A stretch of DNA of 64,000 nt from Stereocaulon alpinum (GCA_018257865.1 JAEUBA010000106.1:1-64000); one strand, 5' to 3'. Shown: positions 1 through 12,318, counted from the stretch's first letter. The notes: generated by a model not told the origin, from the sequence alone. Numbers and translations are program-made.

Positions 1-2697
1 GGCTCTCCGCTAGACTAAAAGGAAAAAGGTTACTATCCTATAAAAGACTAGGATAATAGCTTTCTAAGAGGGGGTCTATAGAGTATCGCTAAGGCTAGGA
101 GGAGTATAGTAACTCGCTAAGTAAGGAAGGGAGAGGAGTATACGCCCTAAAGAGCTATTATAATTCCTAGCTATTAAAGACGGGAACGGGAATAAAGTAA
201 TAGACTTTAAAGGGAAGGTAGAGGCCTTAAGGAGGGTCCTCTTCCCGCCCCTACCCCTAGTAGACCTAATAGATATTAAGGGGGCTAATTACCTAAAGCC
301 TATTATAATAGATAGCGAGATTACCGTAAAGGAGGTAAGGGACGCGATTTAGCACCTAGTAGTAGATAAGGCCCTAAGGATTTTAAGGATCCTAAATAGG
401 TTCCTAAGAGTAGTATATATAGAAATAGGGGAGACCTTTCAAAGGGTATTTTAAGCGTACCTAGATTATAGATACCACCTAAAGAAGTTCTGCGAAGCGA
501 ATATAGTAATACTAAAGAAGCCGAAGAAGACTAATTACTCTAAGCCTAAGGCCTATCGACTTATCGTACTACTAGATATACTTAGGAAAGTATTAGAGAT
601 AGTAATAGTAAAATAACTTAGTAGAATAGCTAAAGTAAATCACCTACTCCTAGAATACTAGATAGGAGGTAGGAAGAGATATTTAGTAGAAATAGCCCTA
701 GAGACTATTATAGACTCAATCTATATAATATAGAACTAAGGTAAGGATAACGTAGCGAGTTTACTATTACTAGATATAGTAGGAGTATTCGATAATATAT
801 CCTATAAAAGGCTACTCTATAACTTAAGGATAAAAGGAATCCCTAAGGGGATTATCTAGTAGACTACAAGCTTCCTTAAGGATAGAGCGATATTAATAAC
901 CTTAGGGGGTAGGACTAGTCTAGTTAAGGCGGTAGAAATAGGGATCCTATAAGAATTACTAATATTACTAATTCTATTCCTCTTCTTTAATACGCTACTA
1001 ATTAAAGTATACTTAAAGGTAAAGATTCTAGTATAGGTAGGAGGATTCGTAGATAATATATACCTACTAGTATATAGTAAGATAACGGAAACGAACTATA
1101 GGTAACTAGAATAGGCCTATAAGCTCTACCAAATATAGGCGAAAATATATAGGGCGACGTTCGCGCCTTAGAAGTATAAACTAGTATATCTATTATACGC
1201 CCCTAAAAGGTTTAATATAAAGGAGACGGTATAATTTAGTAACGTAGAGGTTAAGCCGGAAGCGAGTATTAGGGTCCTAGGGCTATATATTAATACTAAA
1301 CTCCGCTAGGGCCTATATATAGCGTAGGTGAAGGTAAAGGCCGCTACTTAAGCCTAAGCGATTAAGTGCCTAGTAGAATTAACTTAGGGAGCTATATTTA
1401 AGAAGTATAGGAAGGTATATAATATAGTAGTAAGGCCTATACTTATATTCGCTACTCTAATATAGTATACCCCTACTAGGGGGCGGGGAGCTATAGAAAA
1501 GTATGTTAAGACGCTTATAATAATATAAAACGACTACCTACGAATAGTACTTAGAGTATATAAGGTAATACTAGTCTAAGTCCTAAAAGCGGAAGTAGTT
1601 ATTATACCTATCTAAACCTATCTAGACGCCCTAGTTATAAGATACTAGGTACTAAGGGGAGTATACCCCTTAATAATTAAAGGTAACCGCTTAATCCATA
1701 GGAGACTGTAGGGAAGGAGAGGAAGGGCGCGCCTAATACGCCTAACCCTATTACTAGAAAAGGAAGAATAGGCCCTGTAGGAGCTTAAGGTAAAGAATTA
1801 GAATTAAGCGATAATAGTAATAAGGAGGAAGGTATATTAGTATAACCTAAAAACGGATATTAAGGAGTATTAAGATATAGGTGTCCTAGCTAAAAAGATA
1901 TAAAGCTAGGTAATAGCGAAGTAGATTAAGCGGTAGGAGGTATATAAGAATACTATCCCTAAGCACTCTCATATACCTATATAGAATAAACTATTATTCG
2001 GAGAAAGGTATAACTACTACCTAAAGCTTAGGAAGGTAGAAAGCTCGATAGTAGTCTAACTCTAAAGTAGGAAGAATAGGTTTAACTACTTCCTTTATAA
2101 GGCGAAAGTACTAGGGGTCCGTAGTACCCGCTATAGTTATAGATAGAGGAATTAGGATATAAAGTATATTCTCCTATACTACCTAAAGCTTAGCGACACT
2201 TAAAGGGAGCTTATTAAAGAGGTAGAGACTTATAATATTAGGACTATACTAGCTGAGGTTACTAGTATAAGAGCGGCTATAAGATAGCTAGTTAGGTTAG
2301 GATTCCTAATATAGTATCGACTTACTAAGGAATAGCTCTCCTAGTCTAAACTCCCTATTAGAGTAGAACTAGTAATAAAAATCCTAAAGATAAAGAAGCC
2401 TAAGCGTAAGTAGAAGCTAAAGGCGGCGGAGCTACTAGAGTATTATAAGGCCTATTAGGGTAACGGAGATTATTATTACTAGTATTATAAAGCCTAGCGG
2501 CGAGGTTAGATAGGCGGAGTAGAATAATAAGTAAGCTAATAAGCGAAAGTTTTTAGCTAGAAGGGGCGACTCTAGAAAGGTTTCTTTCGCGTCTAGAGGG
2601 CCTTTAACCCCCCTAGATTTCCTAATAATATAAGAGAACACCCTTATTAGTATATATAGATACTAGAATAGGCGTATAAATCAATCAATCAATTAAT
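1..2697 (+). mobile_element. RIP-degraded LINE (non-LTR) retrotransposon, 3' part
   Basis: The plus strand, read through stops, gives a fungal LINE reverse transcriptase. About 480-600 encodes the block reading KKPKKTNYSKPKAYRLIVLL; about 640-700 gives LLEYQIGGRKRY (the usual GGRKGRS region); about 760-860 gives LLLLDIVGVFDNISYKRLL; about 1040-1060 gives the catalytic box as GGFVDNIY, where FADD is expected. Near 2090-2200 comes the C-terminal zinc-finger region before the 3' end. The tail at about 2677-2697 is AATC repeats followed by AT-rich bases. Nearly all CAA/CAG codons have become TAA/TAG and the catalytic Asp has become Asn, as expected from C-to-T change, so the copy is dead. The 5' part lies outside the window. 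The Tad1-like affiliation is inferred from motif style only. Confidence 0.85.
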
Positions 2698-2699
2698 TA

Positions 2700-2950
2700 A
2701 TAGAGTAATATAGTAGATATAGGGCTAGATTACCCGGATTATAACAGGGCTTAGTATAATTAAGGTGAATATATAAGGAAGGGTTTTCCTTTAGTAGAAT
2801 ATTTTCTTATCTCCTTATATTTAACTTATGTAATAGAGAGGAGTCTTAGCTAAAGATAATTTAACGACTATCTATCTCTATTACCTTCTAGTGCTTAATA
2901 CACTATGTGATTTACTCGTAGGAGTTAAACTACCCCGTTATATTCCGCTA
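2700..2950 (+). repeat. Left inverted repeat of the gag-like element
   Basis: This segment matches the reverse complement of 12060-12318 almost base for base; the differences I noticed are mainly C/T or G/A, as RIP would cause. It starts directly after the LINE tail. In the minus direction the gag-like reading frame appears to run into it. Confidence 0.8.
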
Positions 2951-3711
2951 CTTAGTCTATTTACTATAGAACCCTTTAGTTTTTTACGAACTTATACCCT
3001 AAGTCCCTAGTAATTAGGTCTTCCTTAATAAACTTATTAAGTAGGATTTTTTTCTAACGCTTTAGGAGGTTCCTAACTACTCTATCTAAATAATAGATTA
3101 ATAACTATAAATCCTATAGAATAAGTTATTAGTCTAGTAGTAATATACTTCCGTCTTATAGGAACCTAAATCCTTTAGGGAGTTTCTAGTAGACTAGACT
3201 ATCTAAGTCTAAATACTTATCCCTTTATAATATCTCTTAGATCTTCTAAGCTACTAAAGATTTAAACTCTATAAGTCTCTTAGTCTTATCTTAGGTAAAG
3301 CTTATTAACAAACTCTTAAAGAGACTTATAAACTTAGTAATTAATAATAGTCGCTAGCTATTTTCTACTAGTTTCCTAGCCTATTTATCGCTTAGCGAGG
3401 CTATTAATACCTATATTAGTTTATCTATAGTAATTTTTCGTACGTATACCTTAGCCTTATCTAGTTTATTATATAGATTAGTTACTTACTATTCTGCGTA
3501 CTCTAGTCGCTATTAATAGGATTCTAATAGTTCTTCTTAAGTTCTTTAAGTATCTAACCTTAAAGCCTTAATTCTATTAAGGGTCTTATTATTTAATAAG
3601 GCTTCTCCCTCTATAAGCTCTCCTAACTTACTTCTAGAGAATAGTTCTTAGTAGGGATTATTAACTTAATCCTTACTAAAGTATTCTTTACTATTTACTA
3701 TAGATACTTAG

Positions 3712-3960
3712 TATAAAGGCTAGCGACGCCGGCTCTAAGCTAGCGCACTAAAGTATAAGAGACGTAAAGTTACTAGATTCAGGTATTAAGTAATAGATAT
3801 AATTATATTACTTAGTAGTAGAGTAGTAGTAGAACTAATTTCTAAAGATCCCTAAAATATAGGGGAGTCCTAGGTAGTAATACTATTACTAAGCCCTTAG
3901 ACCCTAATTAATATTATTACGCTAGTATAGCTATAACGCGTATACGCTTAAGGGTTAATA
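3712..3960 (-). repeat. 3' LTR of the chromovirus (minus orientation)
   Basis: 249 bp, the direct partner of 10764-11012. In element orientation its initial TG has become TA, a RIP-type change. CTTAG at 3707-3711 immediately outside matches 11013-11017. Confidence 0.92.
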
Positions 3961-3962
3961 GT

Positions 3963-3973
3963 ATCCTCCCCTC
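3963..3973 (-). other. Polypurine tract next to the 3' LTR
   Basis: On the minus strand the bases AGAGGGGAGGA lie two bases before the 3' LTR, where the plus-strand primer of reverse transcription is expected. This independently supports the minus orientation. Confidence 0.7.
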
Positions 3974-4425
3974 TAGGCCTTAGTCCTTAGGTACTAAAGT
4001 ATATAGAATAGACTGCTCGTTAAAAACCCTTTAAACCTAGTAGGAAACGTAAGGGAAAAGAGTTAACCTAAAGGCGACGTCGTTAAGGCGGCGCCTTATA
4101 TATATAGAATATCGTCTAACTGTAGTAACGCCTAAGTCTATTATAATATAAAAAGAATACGTAGCAGGCGTAGTAGTAACGCGTAGTTATTAATAAATAT
4201 AATCGATTACTAGCTGTGTTAGCGGGTAACAGCCGCGTTATTATATTATTAGTTATTATTATTTTAAATAGCTTTAACGTATAGCGACGTCGCAGCGATA
4301 ACGACCTATAAGTATATAAATAATAACTTTCCCCCTAACTTTCCTCTCTCCGTAATACCTAATACGACTTATATATACCCTAATATTAGCGTACCTATAT
4401 CGTAATTAATATTACTAATATAGTT

Positions 4426-4747
4426 GATTGATTGATTTATACGCCTATTCTAGTATCTATATATACTAATGAGGGTGTTCTCTTACATTATTAGGAAATC
4501 TAGGGGGGTTGAAGGCCCTCTAGACGCGAAAGAAACCTTTCTAGAGTCGCCCCTTCTGGCCAAAAACTTTCGCTTATCAGCTTACTTATCGTTCTGCTCC
4601 GCCTGTCCGACCTCGCCGCCAGGCTCTATAACACCGGTAACGATGATCTCCGTTGCCCTAATAGGCCCTGCAACACTCCGGCAGCTCCGCCGCCTTTGGC
4701 TTCCACTTGCGCTTAGGCTTCTTTGTCTTTGGGGTTTTTGTTGCCGG
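4426..4747 (-). mobile_element. 5'-truncated LINE copy, little mutated, with 14 bp target duplication
   Basis: 322 bp matching, in reverse orientation, the 3' end of the LINE at about 2370-2695, including the AATC-repeat tail (here at 4426-4440 as GATT repeats). It is flanked on both sides by TTACTAATATAGTT (4412-4425 and 4748-4761), a 14 bp target-site duplication as made by target-primed reverse transcription. It has kept normal base composition: where it reads GTGGAAGCC or CCGG, the older copy reads GTAGAAGCT or CTAG. It lies in the 3' untranslated part of the chromovirus. An apparent 96-codon plus-strand frame across it is antisense and not a gene. Confidence 0.9.
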
Positions 4748-4813
4748 TTACTAATATAGTTAATAGTTCTTTTCGTTATAATAATATCTAAACCTCCTCT
4801 TAAGATCGTATAT

Positions 4814-5025
4814 CGCTATCGCGTAGCCGGCGTATATTATTAGCTACTAATATATTACTTATAGGTATAACTTATATATATACTTAATATTATACGTCGC
4901 TATCGCGTAACTAGTATATATTATTAGCTACTAATATATTACTTATAAATATAATATATATATATACTTAATATTATACGTCGCTATCGCGTAACCGGCG
5001 TATATTACTAGTTACTAACACTTAT
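4814..5025. repeat. 84 bp tandem repeat, about 2.5 copies
   Basis: Units begin CGCTATCGCGTA at 4814, 4898 and 4982, giving a period of exactly 84 bp. The third copy is partial. It lies in the non-coding 3' part of the chromovirus and is itself RIP-marked. Confidence 0.85.
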
Positions 5026-8000
5026 AGACTATATTATTAATATACCTTTACCTTATAGGACCTGTTTTTATATAGGGAATAATAATTACGATCGTAGTAA
5101 TACGCCTCTCTATTAATATTATAAGGATAGCTACTATAGGCTTAATTATTATTATAAGGTATATTATTCTAATAGCTCTACTACGTCGCCTCCTAATATA
5201 TCTAAATCCTAAAGCTGTTTCGTTAGTCTATATAGAGATTAGTATAGTATTTTAGGCGCGAAGGCTAGACTTACTAAGTATAATATAAGCGTAAGAAAAT
5301 TAGTAAGCGTATTACCTAATAGCGAAAAGTATAAGGCTAAACTATAGTAATAAATAGAGTAGCTCCTATAATAATTACTAATCTCTAATAGGAACTTACG
5401 GCGGAGAGATAGTAGGTTATAGAACTTAAGTAAACTATCGCTAACTAGTAGTTTAAGTTAGGAACCCTCTAATAAGTAATTACTAAGTATACTAAGGAGA
5501 TAGAAAGTCTCTAGTAATATATTAAGCTCCTAAAGAAGTAATTATACTACTATTCGTTAGCGTAGAGACGTTATTAGGATATTCGTTTATTTTTTCCTTC
5601 TTTTTTTCTCCTACTAATATTTAGTAGCGTACCTATATATATCGTCTTACTAATATAAGATAGATATTTAGCTAGTAATTAATTTAATCTCTTCTTTATT
5701 CTACTAAGGTATAAGTAAGTAAGTATAATAATTATAGAGGAGTACGCTTATAGTATAAGACTATTTACCTATAAGGTTTATAATTATTATAACTTATATT
5801 ATCGCCGCTGCTTGCTCGCTACTATTAGTAGTATTTAAAGAACTAGAGACTATATACGCTTACTAACTATCTACTTATTAAAGGCTTAAGTTAAGTTACG
5901 GGTATCCTTAAGCTCTTCGTCTAGTAACTACTAGTTATATTCTTTACCCTAGCTAGTCTATTTAACCTTATACTAAATACCTTACTTATCTTAGACCTTA
6001 TCTATAATTTCTTTAACCTCCTATATCTTATTATTATTAATAAGTTTAGGGGCTTATATAAAGTTCGCTAACGTCTTATTACCGTCGCGAAGGTAGTATA
6101 GCTTTAATAATAAGATATAAAAAGTATTATAGATTCTATAAGTTTATAGAAGTAGAAGGCGGTAAGCCTATACTCCTACTTTATTAGTAATCTTAAAAGG
6201 CCCTATAAATTTATAAGATAACTTTTTATTTAGGCGTTTTTACTTAAGATTCTTAGTTAATAGTACTACTAAATCTCTAACCTTATAGCTTTAAGGCTTA
6301 TAATTCTTATTATACTACTTAACTTAAAACTCTCTAGCGCGCTGTAGGCGTTCCGTAGCTTTATCTCTTAATACTTATAGTAATCTAATCCTCTTATTTA
6401 TAGTAGGTATCCTCCCCTTAAGGGACTCGTCCTTAAGCTCCTAACGAAGTTTAGGGTAATATCTATATATTAAGTAGAACGGCGTTATTCTAATAGAGGA
6501 ATAAAGACTATTTATATATATAAATTCTGCTATTAGTAGCTATTTCGCCTAAGTGGTCTACTTATTATTAGTAAAGACCTATAAGTAGTGCTTTAGTACC
6601 TAATTCTAGTATTCTATTTAACTATTAGTCTAAGGATAAAAGGCGGTACTTAAGTAGCGCTTAATCTTAAAGTAAAAATAAATAGCTAACTAGAAGGCGC
6701 TAGTAAATACTAAGCCTCTATTACTAATAATACTATTAGGTATACTATAATAGTATACTACCTTAGTATAAAAAATATCCGCTAGCTCAGCGGCGTCGAT
6801 TATAGTAGTAGTAGGTATATACCTTACTATCTTTATAAATCGATTAATAATTACTAGAATAGCGTTATAAACTATATTCTTATATTTACTTAAGGGTAGA
6901 CTTATAATAAAGTCTATTAAGAGCTCCTTCTATAGCTTATTAGTAATAGGAAGCGAACTTAGTTCGCTATAGGGGTAATAGCGAGGAGCCTTAGTTCTTT
7001 AATAAATATTATAAGTCTTAATATACTTATTAACCTACTTAGAACTCCTATACTAAAAGTATTTATAGGTAAGTAACTTATATATCTTCTTAGCGCTAAA
7101 GTACCCTACTAGAGGATTATTATAGTATTTACTAATAAGTTCTTCCCTTAAGGCTTTATCTTTAGAGATATATAGGCGGTTATTATTTCTTAATAAACCT
7201 TTTAGGTCTAAAGCCTATACCTTACTTTAGAGACGGCGCTATAACGGCGTACCCTTATTTATAGAAAAGAATTTAGCCTAATTATTAGTAGCCTATAAGT
7301 CTTAAATTAAAGTCTTAATTAAATATTAAGGATCCTTATAGGCTAATTCTATAATACCTCTTATATCCTTTTAAGGGATAATAACTTAGAGGCCTATAAT
7401 TTAAAATACTAGCGATATTACTACGATAATTCCTTTACCTTCCTTATCTCTACCCTAAAGCGCGAGTTTATTCTGCAGCGTCGGTAATAACTTAGTATTT
7501 AATAAGGAACTTCCTTTATAATTAGGGTATTATAATAGCGGATCCGCAGGATTCGTTTTTCCGGTATAATAAGTAATTTCGAAATTAAAAGTAGCGAGCT
7601 TTAGCGCCTATCTAGCTTACTAAGAATTTAATTACTTCTACTTTATAAAGCCCTTAAGATTATTATAATTAGTAAGAACCTTAATAGTAAACGAGCTACC
7701 TTCTAAGTAGTACCGCTACTATTTTATTACCGCTACTATAGCGAGTAATTCCTAGTTATAAACCTTATAATTCTACTCCGTAGGAATTATCTTTTAAGAC
7801 TAAAAGGTAATTAGGTACTAATAGCTATTATTATCCGGCTGCGTAAGTACTGCTATAATAGTAAAGTTAGAGGCGTTAGTTTCTATACGTAACTTCTTTT
7901 CTAGGTTAAAGTAGCGGAGAAACGGCGCGTTAGAAAAGATATCCTAAAGCTTTTAAAAAGTACCTTCGGTACTATTATTCTACTTAAGTTAGCCTAACTT

Positions 8001-10763
8001 CTTCCTATCCTTACTACCTTTAAGTAAGTCGGTTAGAGGCGCGGTAATAGTAGCGTAATTATAAATAAACCGCTAGTAGAAATTTATAAAGCCTAAAAAG
8101 ACTTATATATCTTAAAAGGTCTCTAGCCTAAGCTATTCCCTAATTATCGCTACGCGTTCCTAATCTATTACTACGCTATTAGTAGATATAATAAATCTAA
8201 GAAATTTAACCCGTTTAGTACTAAACTAATACTTCTTTAGGTTAGCGAAAAGCGAGAACTAACGTAATTATTCTAGTACTTACTAAATATACTACTAGTA
8301 GTCCGCTAGGTTCGCGCTATAAATTAAGATATTATTAAGATAGATAATATATAAAATATTAATAAGCCCTATAAGAGCCCTATTAATATACGTTTAAAAC
8401 GTCGCTAGGGCGTTAGCGAGCCTAAAAGATATAACTAAGTATTTAAAGTAGCTATAGTAGGTGCGGAACGTAGTCTTCTACTTATCACCTTCTTTAATTT
8501 AGATCCTATAATAGGTATCCTTTAAGTCTAACTTAATAAACTTTTTAGCTCTATATAGGTAGTCTAATATCTTAATAATTAGAGGTAATAGGTATTAATT
8601 TTTAATAGTTACTATATTTAACCCCTAATAATTAATATAAAGACGCAGCCTACTATCCTTCTTTAGTACGAAGAGAATAGGTGCTCCGGCTGAAGAAATT
8701 AAACAGCGTATCTAGCCTTTTATAAGTATATTATTAAGATAGCGCCACAGCTCTACTAGCTTAGATTAAGATAGGTTATAGAGAGGCCTATAAAGCGGCT
8801 CCTTACTATCCTTAATATTAATTATATAGTCGCCTTCCTTTAATAAGGGTAAGGTTCCAGCTTTCTTATTTAAGAAGATATTAGAGAACTCTAGTAGTTC
8901 CTTTAGAATCTATTTTAGGCTTCCTCTATCTAAGTAATTAGTCGCTATAGCAGCGTATATAATTATATAAACTTTAGGCTCCTTCTTAAGGTAATAGCCG
9001 AAGATAGTAGGCTTATTAACCTAAAACTTTTTAGTATTAACCTTAAACCGCTACTACTCCGCTAAAGGATTAAGTAAAATCTTTATTTACTTTAACCTTA
9101 GTATACTAACTACGATATTAGGACTCTTAAGATTAATAGTATAGAAAAGTATACTATACTCCTTACCGTAGCCCTAGCTATTAATAAGTATATACTTAAA
9201 TTAATAGGTACTATAGACGTATATACTAAAGCTACTTAGAGCTTCTAGTAGTAGTAAGTTAGTAGTAGAAGGTAGTAGGTCCTATTAAATTATAAACTTC
9301 TAGGAGATTAAATTAAGCTATAATTTAGTATCTAGTAAAGTAGTAACCTACTATAGGCTAGTATTAAACGTTATCTAACCCTTAGTTAGGATAGAAGGAC
9401 TTACCTCTACTTTTTAGGTTTTTTCCCTACTTCTAAGGCGGTTATAGGGGCTGATCGTTTTTTACTAATACTATACTAATACCGGTGTAAGTAGTAGGCT
9501 TATCGCGATTAGGATAATTTAGGCTTATATAGCCTAGCTTTCTATAATAATAGTAGATAAGCTTAGTTACTAAATCTAAATTAGTCTTCCGCTTTAGACT
9601 CCTTAAATAAGATTTATTTTACGCTAACTATAAGCTATCAACCCTTAGGCCTAGCCTATTAGGCTTAGAAATCTATTATTCTAATAGGCGGCTCCCTTAT
9701 AACTTAGAGGCCCTATAGTTAGATAATTTCCTATAAGTACTTAAGCCGCCGCCTCTATAACGCTCGCGCCTTATAGTATTCTCTTATATAATAGCTTAGG
9801 TAATAATATTATCCCTATTATTAAATACCTTACCTATACTTAAGATTTTATTCTTTAGCTCCGGTCTTAGCTTAGCTAGAAAGAGGTTAGCTTTAAGCTT
9901 TAGGGCTATAGGCGGTAGGTTAGCTTCTAACTCCTCTAAGTAGGCCTTAAATATAGTAACTTTTTAGTTAGAATATTACTTTACCTCCTTAAACCTTTTA
10001 TAAGCGAGGAGACGGCGGTTAATAGGATCTATAACTAAATTATATAGGAATTACTTAAAGAATTCGAACATTATATTATCCTATCTATAGTCCTTTAGGT
10101 AGGTATTCTACTAGGAATTTAGGTTATCCTTTAGGGTATCTATATAATAGACTATCTTAGATAGTTTAGTAGTAAAGTACTTTAGACTCTTAAGAAACTT
10201 CTTTTCTAAGTTAGTAAACTAGTATAAGTATTTACCCTCGCTAATTCCCTTATAAGGTTATATATTCTTAGGCCGAAAGCTTTTCGGTACTAGGGGTCTT
10301 TAGAGTCTAATAGGTAGATTTATAAGCGCGCTAAAGGCGGGTATTATAAAACGTAAAGGAATCCTTTAGCTAGTAATATTAACTAATTATACTAATATAG
10401 TAGTAGTAGGATATTATTCCTCCTCTTAAACTATCTCTATAGGTATTCTAATAGTACTCTATAATCTAAGGTATTAAATTATATCGTTTTTAGCTTCTAA
10501 TACTAATAATTCGCGTAGTTACTTTAGGCGGCGATTCGTCGCTTAGGCTTCTTATAAGCGTTACTTAAGATTAGTATTATCTAAATTAGAGGTATTTAGC
10601 TAAGACTCTCCGTCGGTCCTATAGCTCTCTATAGGATCGTTATTATTATTAATATCGTTAGGTTCTTCGGCGTTAGTAATAGTTATAGTAGTATAACTAC
10701 GCGTCCGACCTAATATTATAGTAACTCTAGGCCTCTCCCTTAAAAAGGTAGAGAAATTAGAAC

Positions 10764-11012
10764 TATAAAGGCTAGCGACGCTGGCTCTAAGCTAGTATAC
10801 TAAAGTATAAGAGATATAAAGTTACTAGATTTAGGTATTAAGTAATAGATATAATTATATTACTTAGTAGTAGAGTAGTAGTAGAACTAATTTCTAAAGA
10901 TCCCTAAAATATAGGGGAGTCCTAGGTAGTAATACTATTACTAAGCCCCTAGACCCTAATTAATATTATTACGCTAGCGTAGCTATAACGCGCACACGCT
11001 TAAGGGTTAACA
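10764..11012 (-). repeat. 5' LTR of the chromovirus (minus orientation)
   Basis: 249 bp. In element orientation it begins TGTTAACCCTTAAGCG and ends CTTTATA (the final CA has become TA). It differs from the other LTR at about 13 sites, all C/T or G/A transitions. Confidence 0.92.
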
Positions 11013-12059
11013 CTTAGTATCTTAACTTCTAAGGGTACTATCCTAATCCGTCCTTTTTACTAAGATATATTTAGTACGAATTATTATAGTAAGCTATCTA
11101 ACTTAGGTAGTCGTACTCCTTATTAGTTAACTATACTAGTTATTCTAGCTACTCCTATTTATTATAGTTAGGGTTTATATCCCCTACTATAGCTACCTAT
11201 TCTTATTAAGGGTACTTATTTTAATAGTATCCTTTCTTATAGTATCTATAGTATTTTATATTTAATAGGTCCTTCTTTTACTTCTTTCCCTTATAAGGTT
11301 TCCTAAAGAATTTCGCTTTTATAGCCGAAATATTTTCTTTTCTCCTAAACCTAGTAACTAGGGCTAAAGACTTCTATTCTATCTTCCTTTTATATAACCT
11401 ATTATTAATAGAGTAGACCTTAGATACTAATTATATAAAGTTTCTAATATTATTAGAATAGGCGAGCTTATCCTTAACCTTATCCTTTAGTCCTTTTTAA
11501 TATATAGCGGCTTAAGCGTCTTCCGACTACTTAAGCTAATAGGTAATTCCTCTAAACTACCCTATATATTCTATTATAGGTCCCTTCTATTAGAGATTTA
11601 TAAGCTTTTATTTTAGCCTTCTCTTTTCGGTACTATCCCTAAAGTAGAACCTTAGTAGGTTCCTAATATATATTTTATTAGAGATAATCTTTAAAGAGTT
11701 ATCTTCTATTATATTAGGGTTCTAAATCGAGAGATATTCTTCTAACTAGGGTTAAAGTACTACTGCTATATTACCTTTAAGGTATAATAAGTAAAATACG
11801 TTCCTAGCCTTTATAATATAGAAGCTTAATATATTAAATACTATATATAGGTCGATTTACTAGAGAAACGTATTTAATCCTCCCTTCCTACTAGAGAACT
11901 TAGTAGGGGTAGGTAACTTTATTCCTCCTTCGCTAATAGTAATCCTATCCTTAGGAATAGAAGCTACCTCCTTTCCCTTAAATCTACTTATTACTTTAGA
12001 TATAACGCGCCGTCTCTCCCCTAAGGTAGAACTAGAAGTGCTTATACTATATAGTCTAA

Positions 12060-12318
12060 AGTATAGTATTTAAAGTATAATAGGGTAGTTTAACTCCTAC
12101 GAGTAAATTATATAGTATATTAAGTACTAGAAGGTAATAGAGATAGATAGTCGTTAAAGTATCTTTAGCTAAGACTCCTCTCTATTATATAAGTTAAATA
12201 TAAGGAGATAAGAAAATATTCTACTAAAGGAAAGCCCTTCCTTATATATTTACCTTAATTATACTAAGCCCTAATATAATCTAAGTAATTTAGCCCTATA
12301 TCTACTATATTACTCTAT
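12060..12318 (-). repeat. Right inverted repeat of the gag-like element
   Basis: Reverse complement of the left copy at 2700-2950. It lies just upstream, on the minus strand, of the gag-like reading frame and would contain its promoter or leader. Homology to the left copy stops at 12318; beyond that the sequences differ. No clear target-site duplication could be assigned to the pair. Confidence 0.8.

Larger units (their letters stand above)
3712..11012 (-). mobile_element. Complete RIP-degraded Ty3/gypsy chromovirus, LTR to LTR
   Basis: Direct LTRs of 249 bp at 3712-3960 and 10764-11012 are flanked by the same 5 bp, CTTAG, at 3707-3711 and 11013-11017, so the borders are exact. The coding strand is minus. 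In order, reading through stops: a gag zinc knuckle at about 9500-9560 (CYYC-type, then GYISLNYPNRDK); reverse transcriptase at about 8240-8680 with FIKLDLKDTYYRI and a YLNN box where YLDD is expected; RNase H at about 7560-7950; integrase core at about 6720-7050 (DFIISLPLSKYKNIVYNAIL, VINRFIKIVRYIPT); and a chromodomain-like C-terminus at about 5890-6010 (YKVKQTSQGKEYN), typical of chromoviruses. The 3' untranslated part is long and holds an 84 bp tandem repeat and a nested LINE fragment. Every domain is broken by stops, so it is inactive. Confidence 0.9.
2700..12318 (-). mobile_element. Gag-like element bounded by long inverted repeats, interrupted by a gypsy element
   Basis: Two ~250 bp segments, 2700-2950 and 12060-12318, are reverse complements of each other. 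Once the nested gypsy element (3712-11012) and one CTTAG copy are removed, about 2.3 kb remains. Its minus strand encodes one degraded reading frame, from an ATA at 12045 (ATG before RIP) to 11018 and continuing in frame at 3711. Segments recognisable as retrotransposon gag include KLPTPTKFSSRKGG near the N-terminus and a CCHC knuckle at about 11225-11270 read as KYYRYYKKGYYQNKYP (Cys and His mutated to Tyr). Downstream of the junction the frame gives a coiled-coil-like stretch (QEELLESYQQRLEYAEQ). No reverse transcriptase or transposase was seen. The outer edge on the left may have been set by the LINE that abuts it. Whether this is a TIR transposon, a non-autonomous gag element or a rearranged LTR pair is open. 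Confidence 0.6.

Noticed and set aside
4469..4759. 96-codon plus-strand frame, similar to a 68-codon minus-strand frame at 2435-2641
   Set aside because: Both are antisense to the 3' end of a LINE. Their similarity reflects repeat copies in opposite orientation, not a conserved gene.
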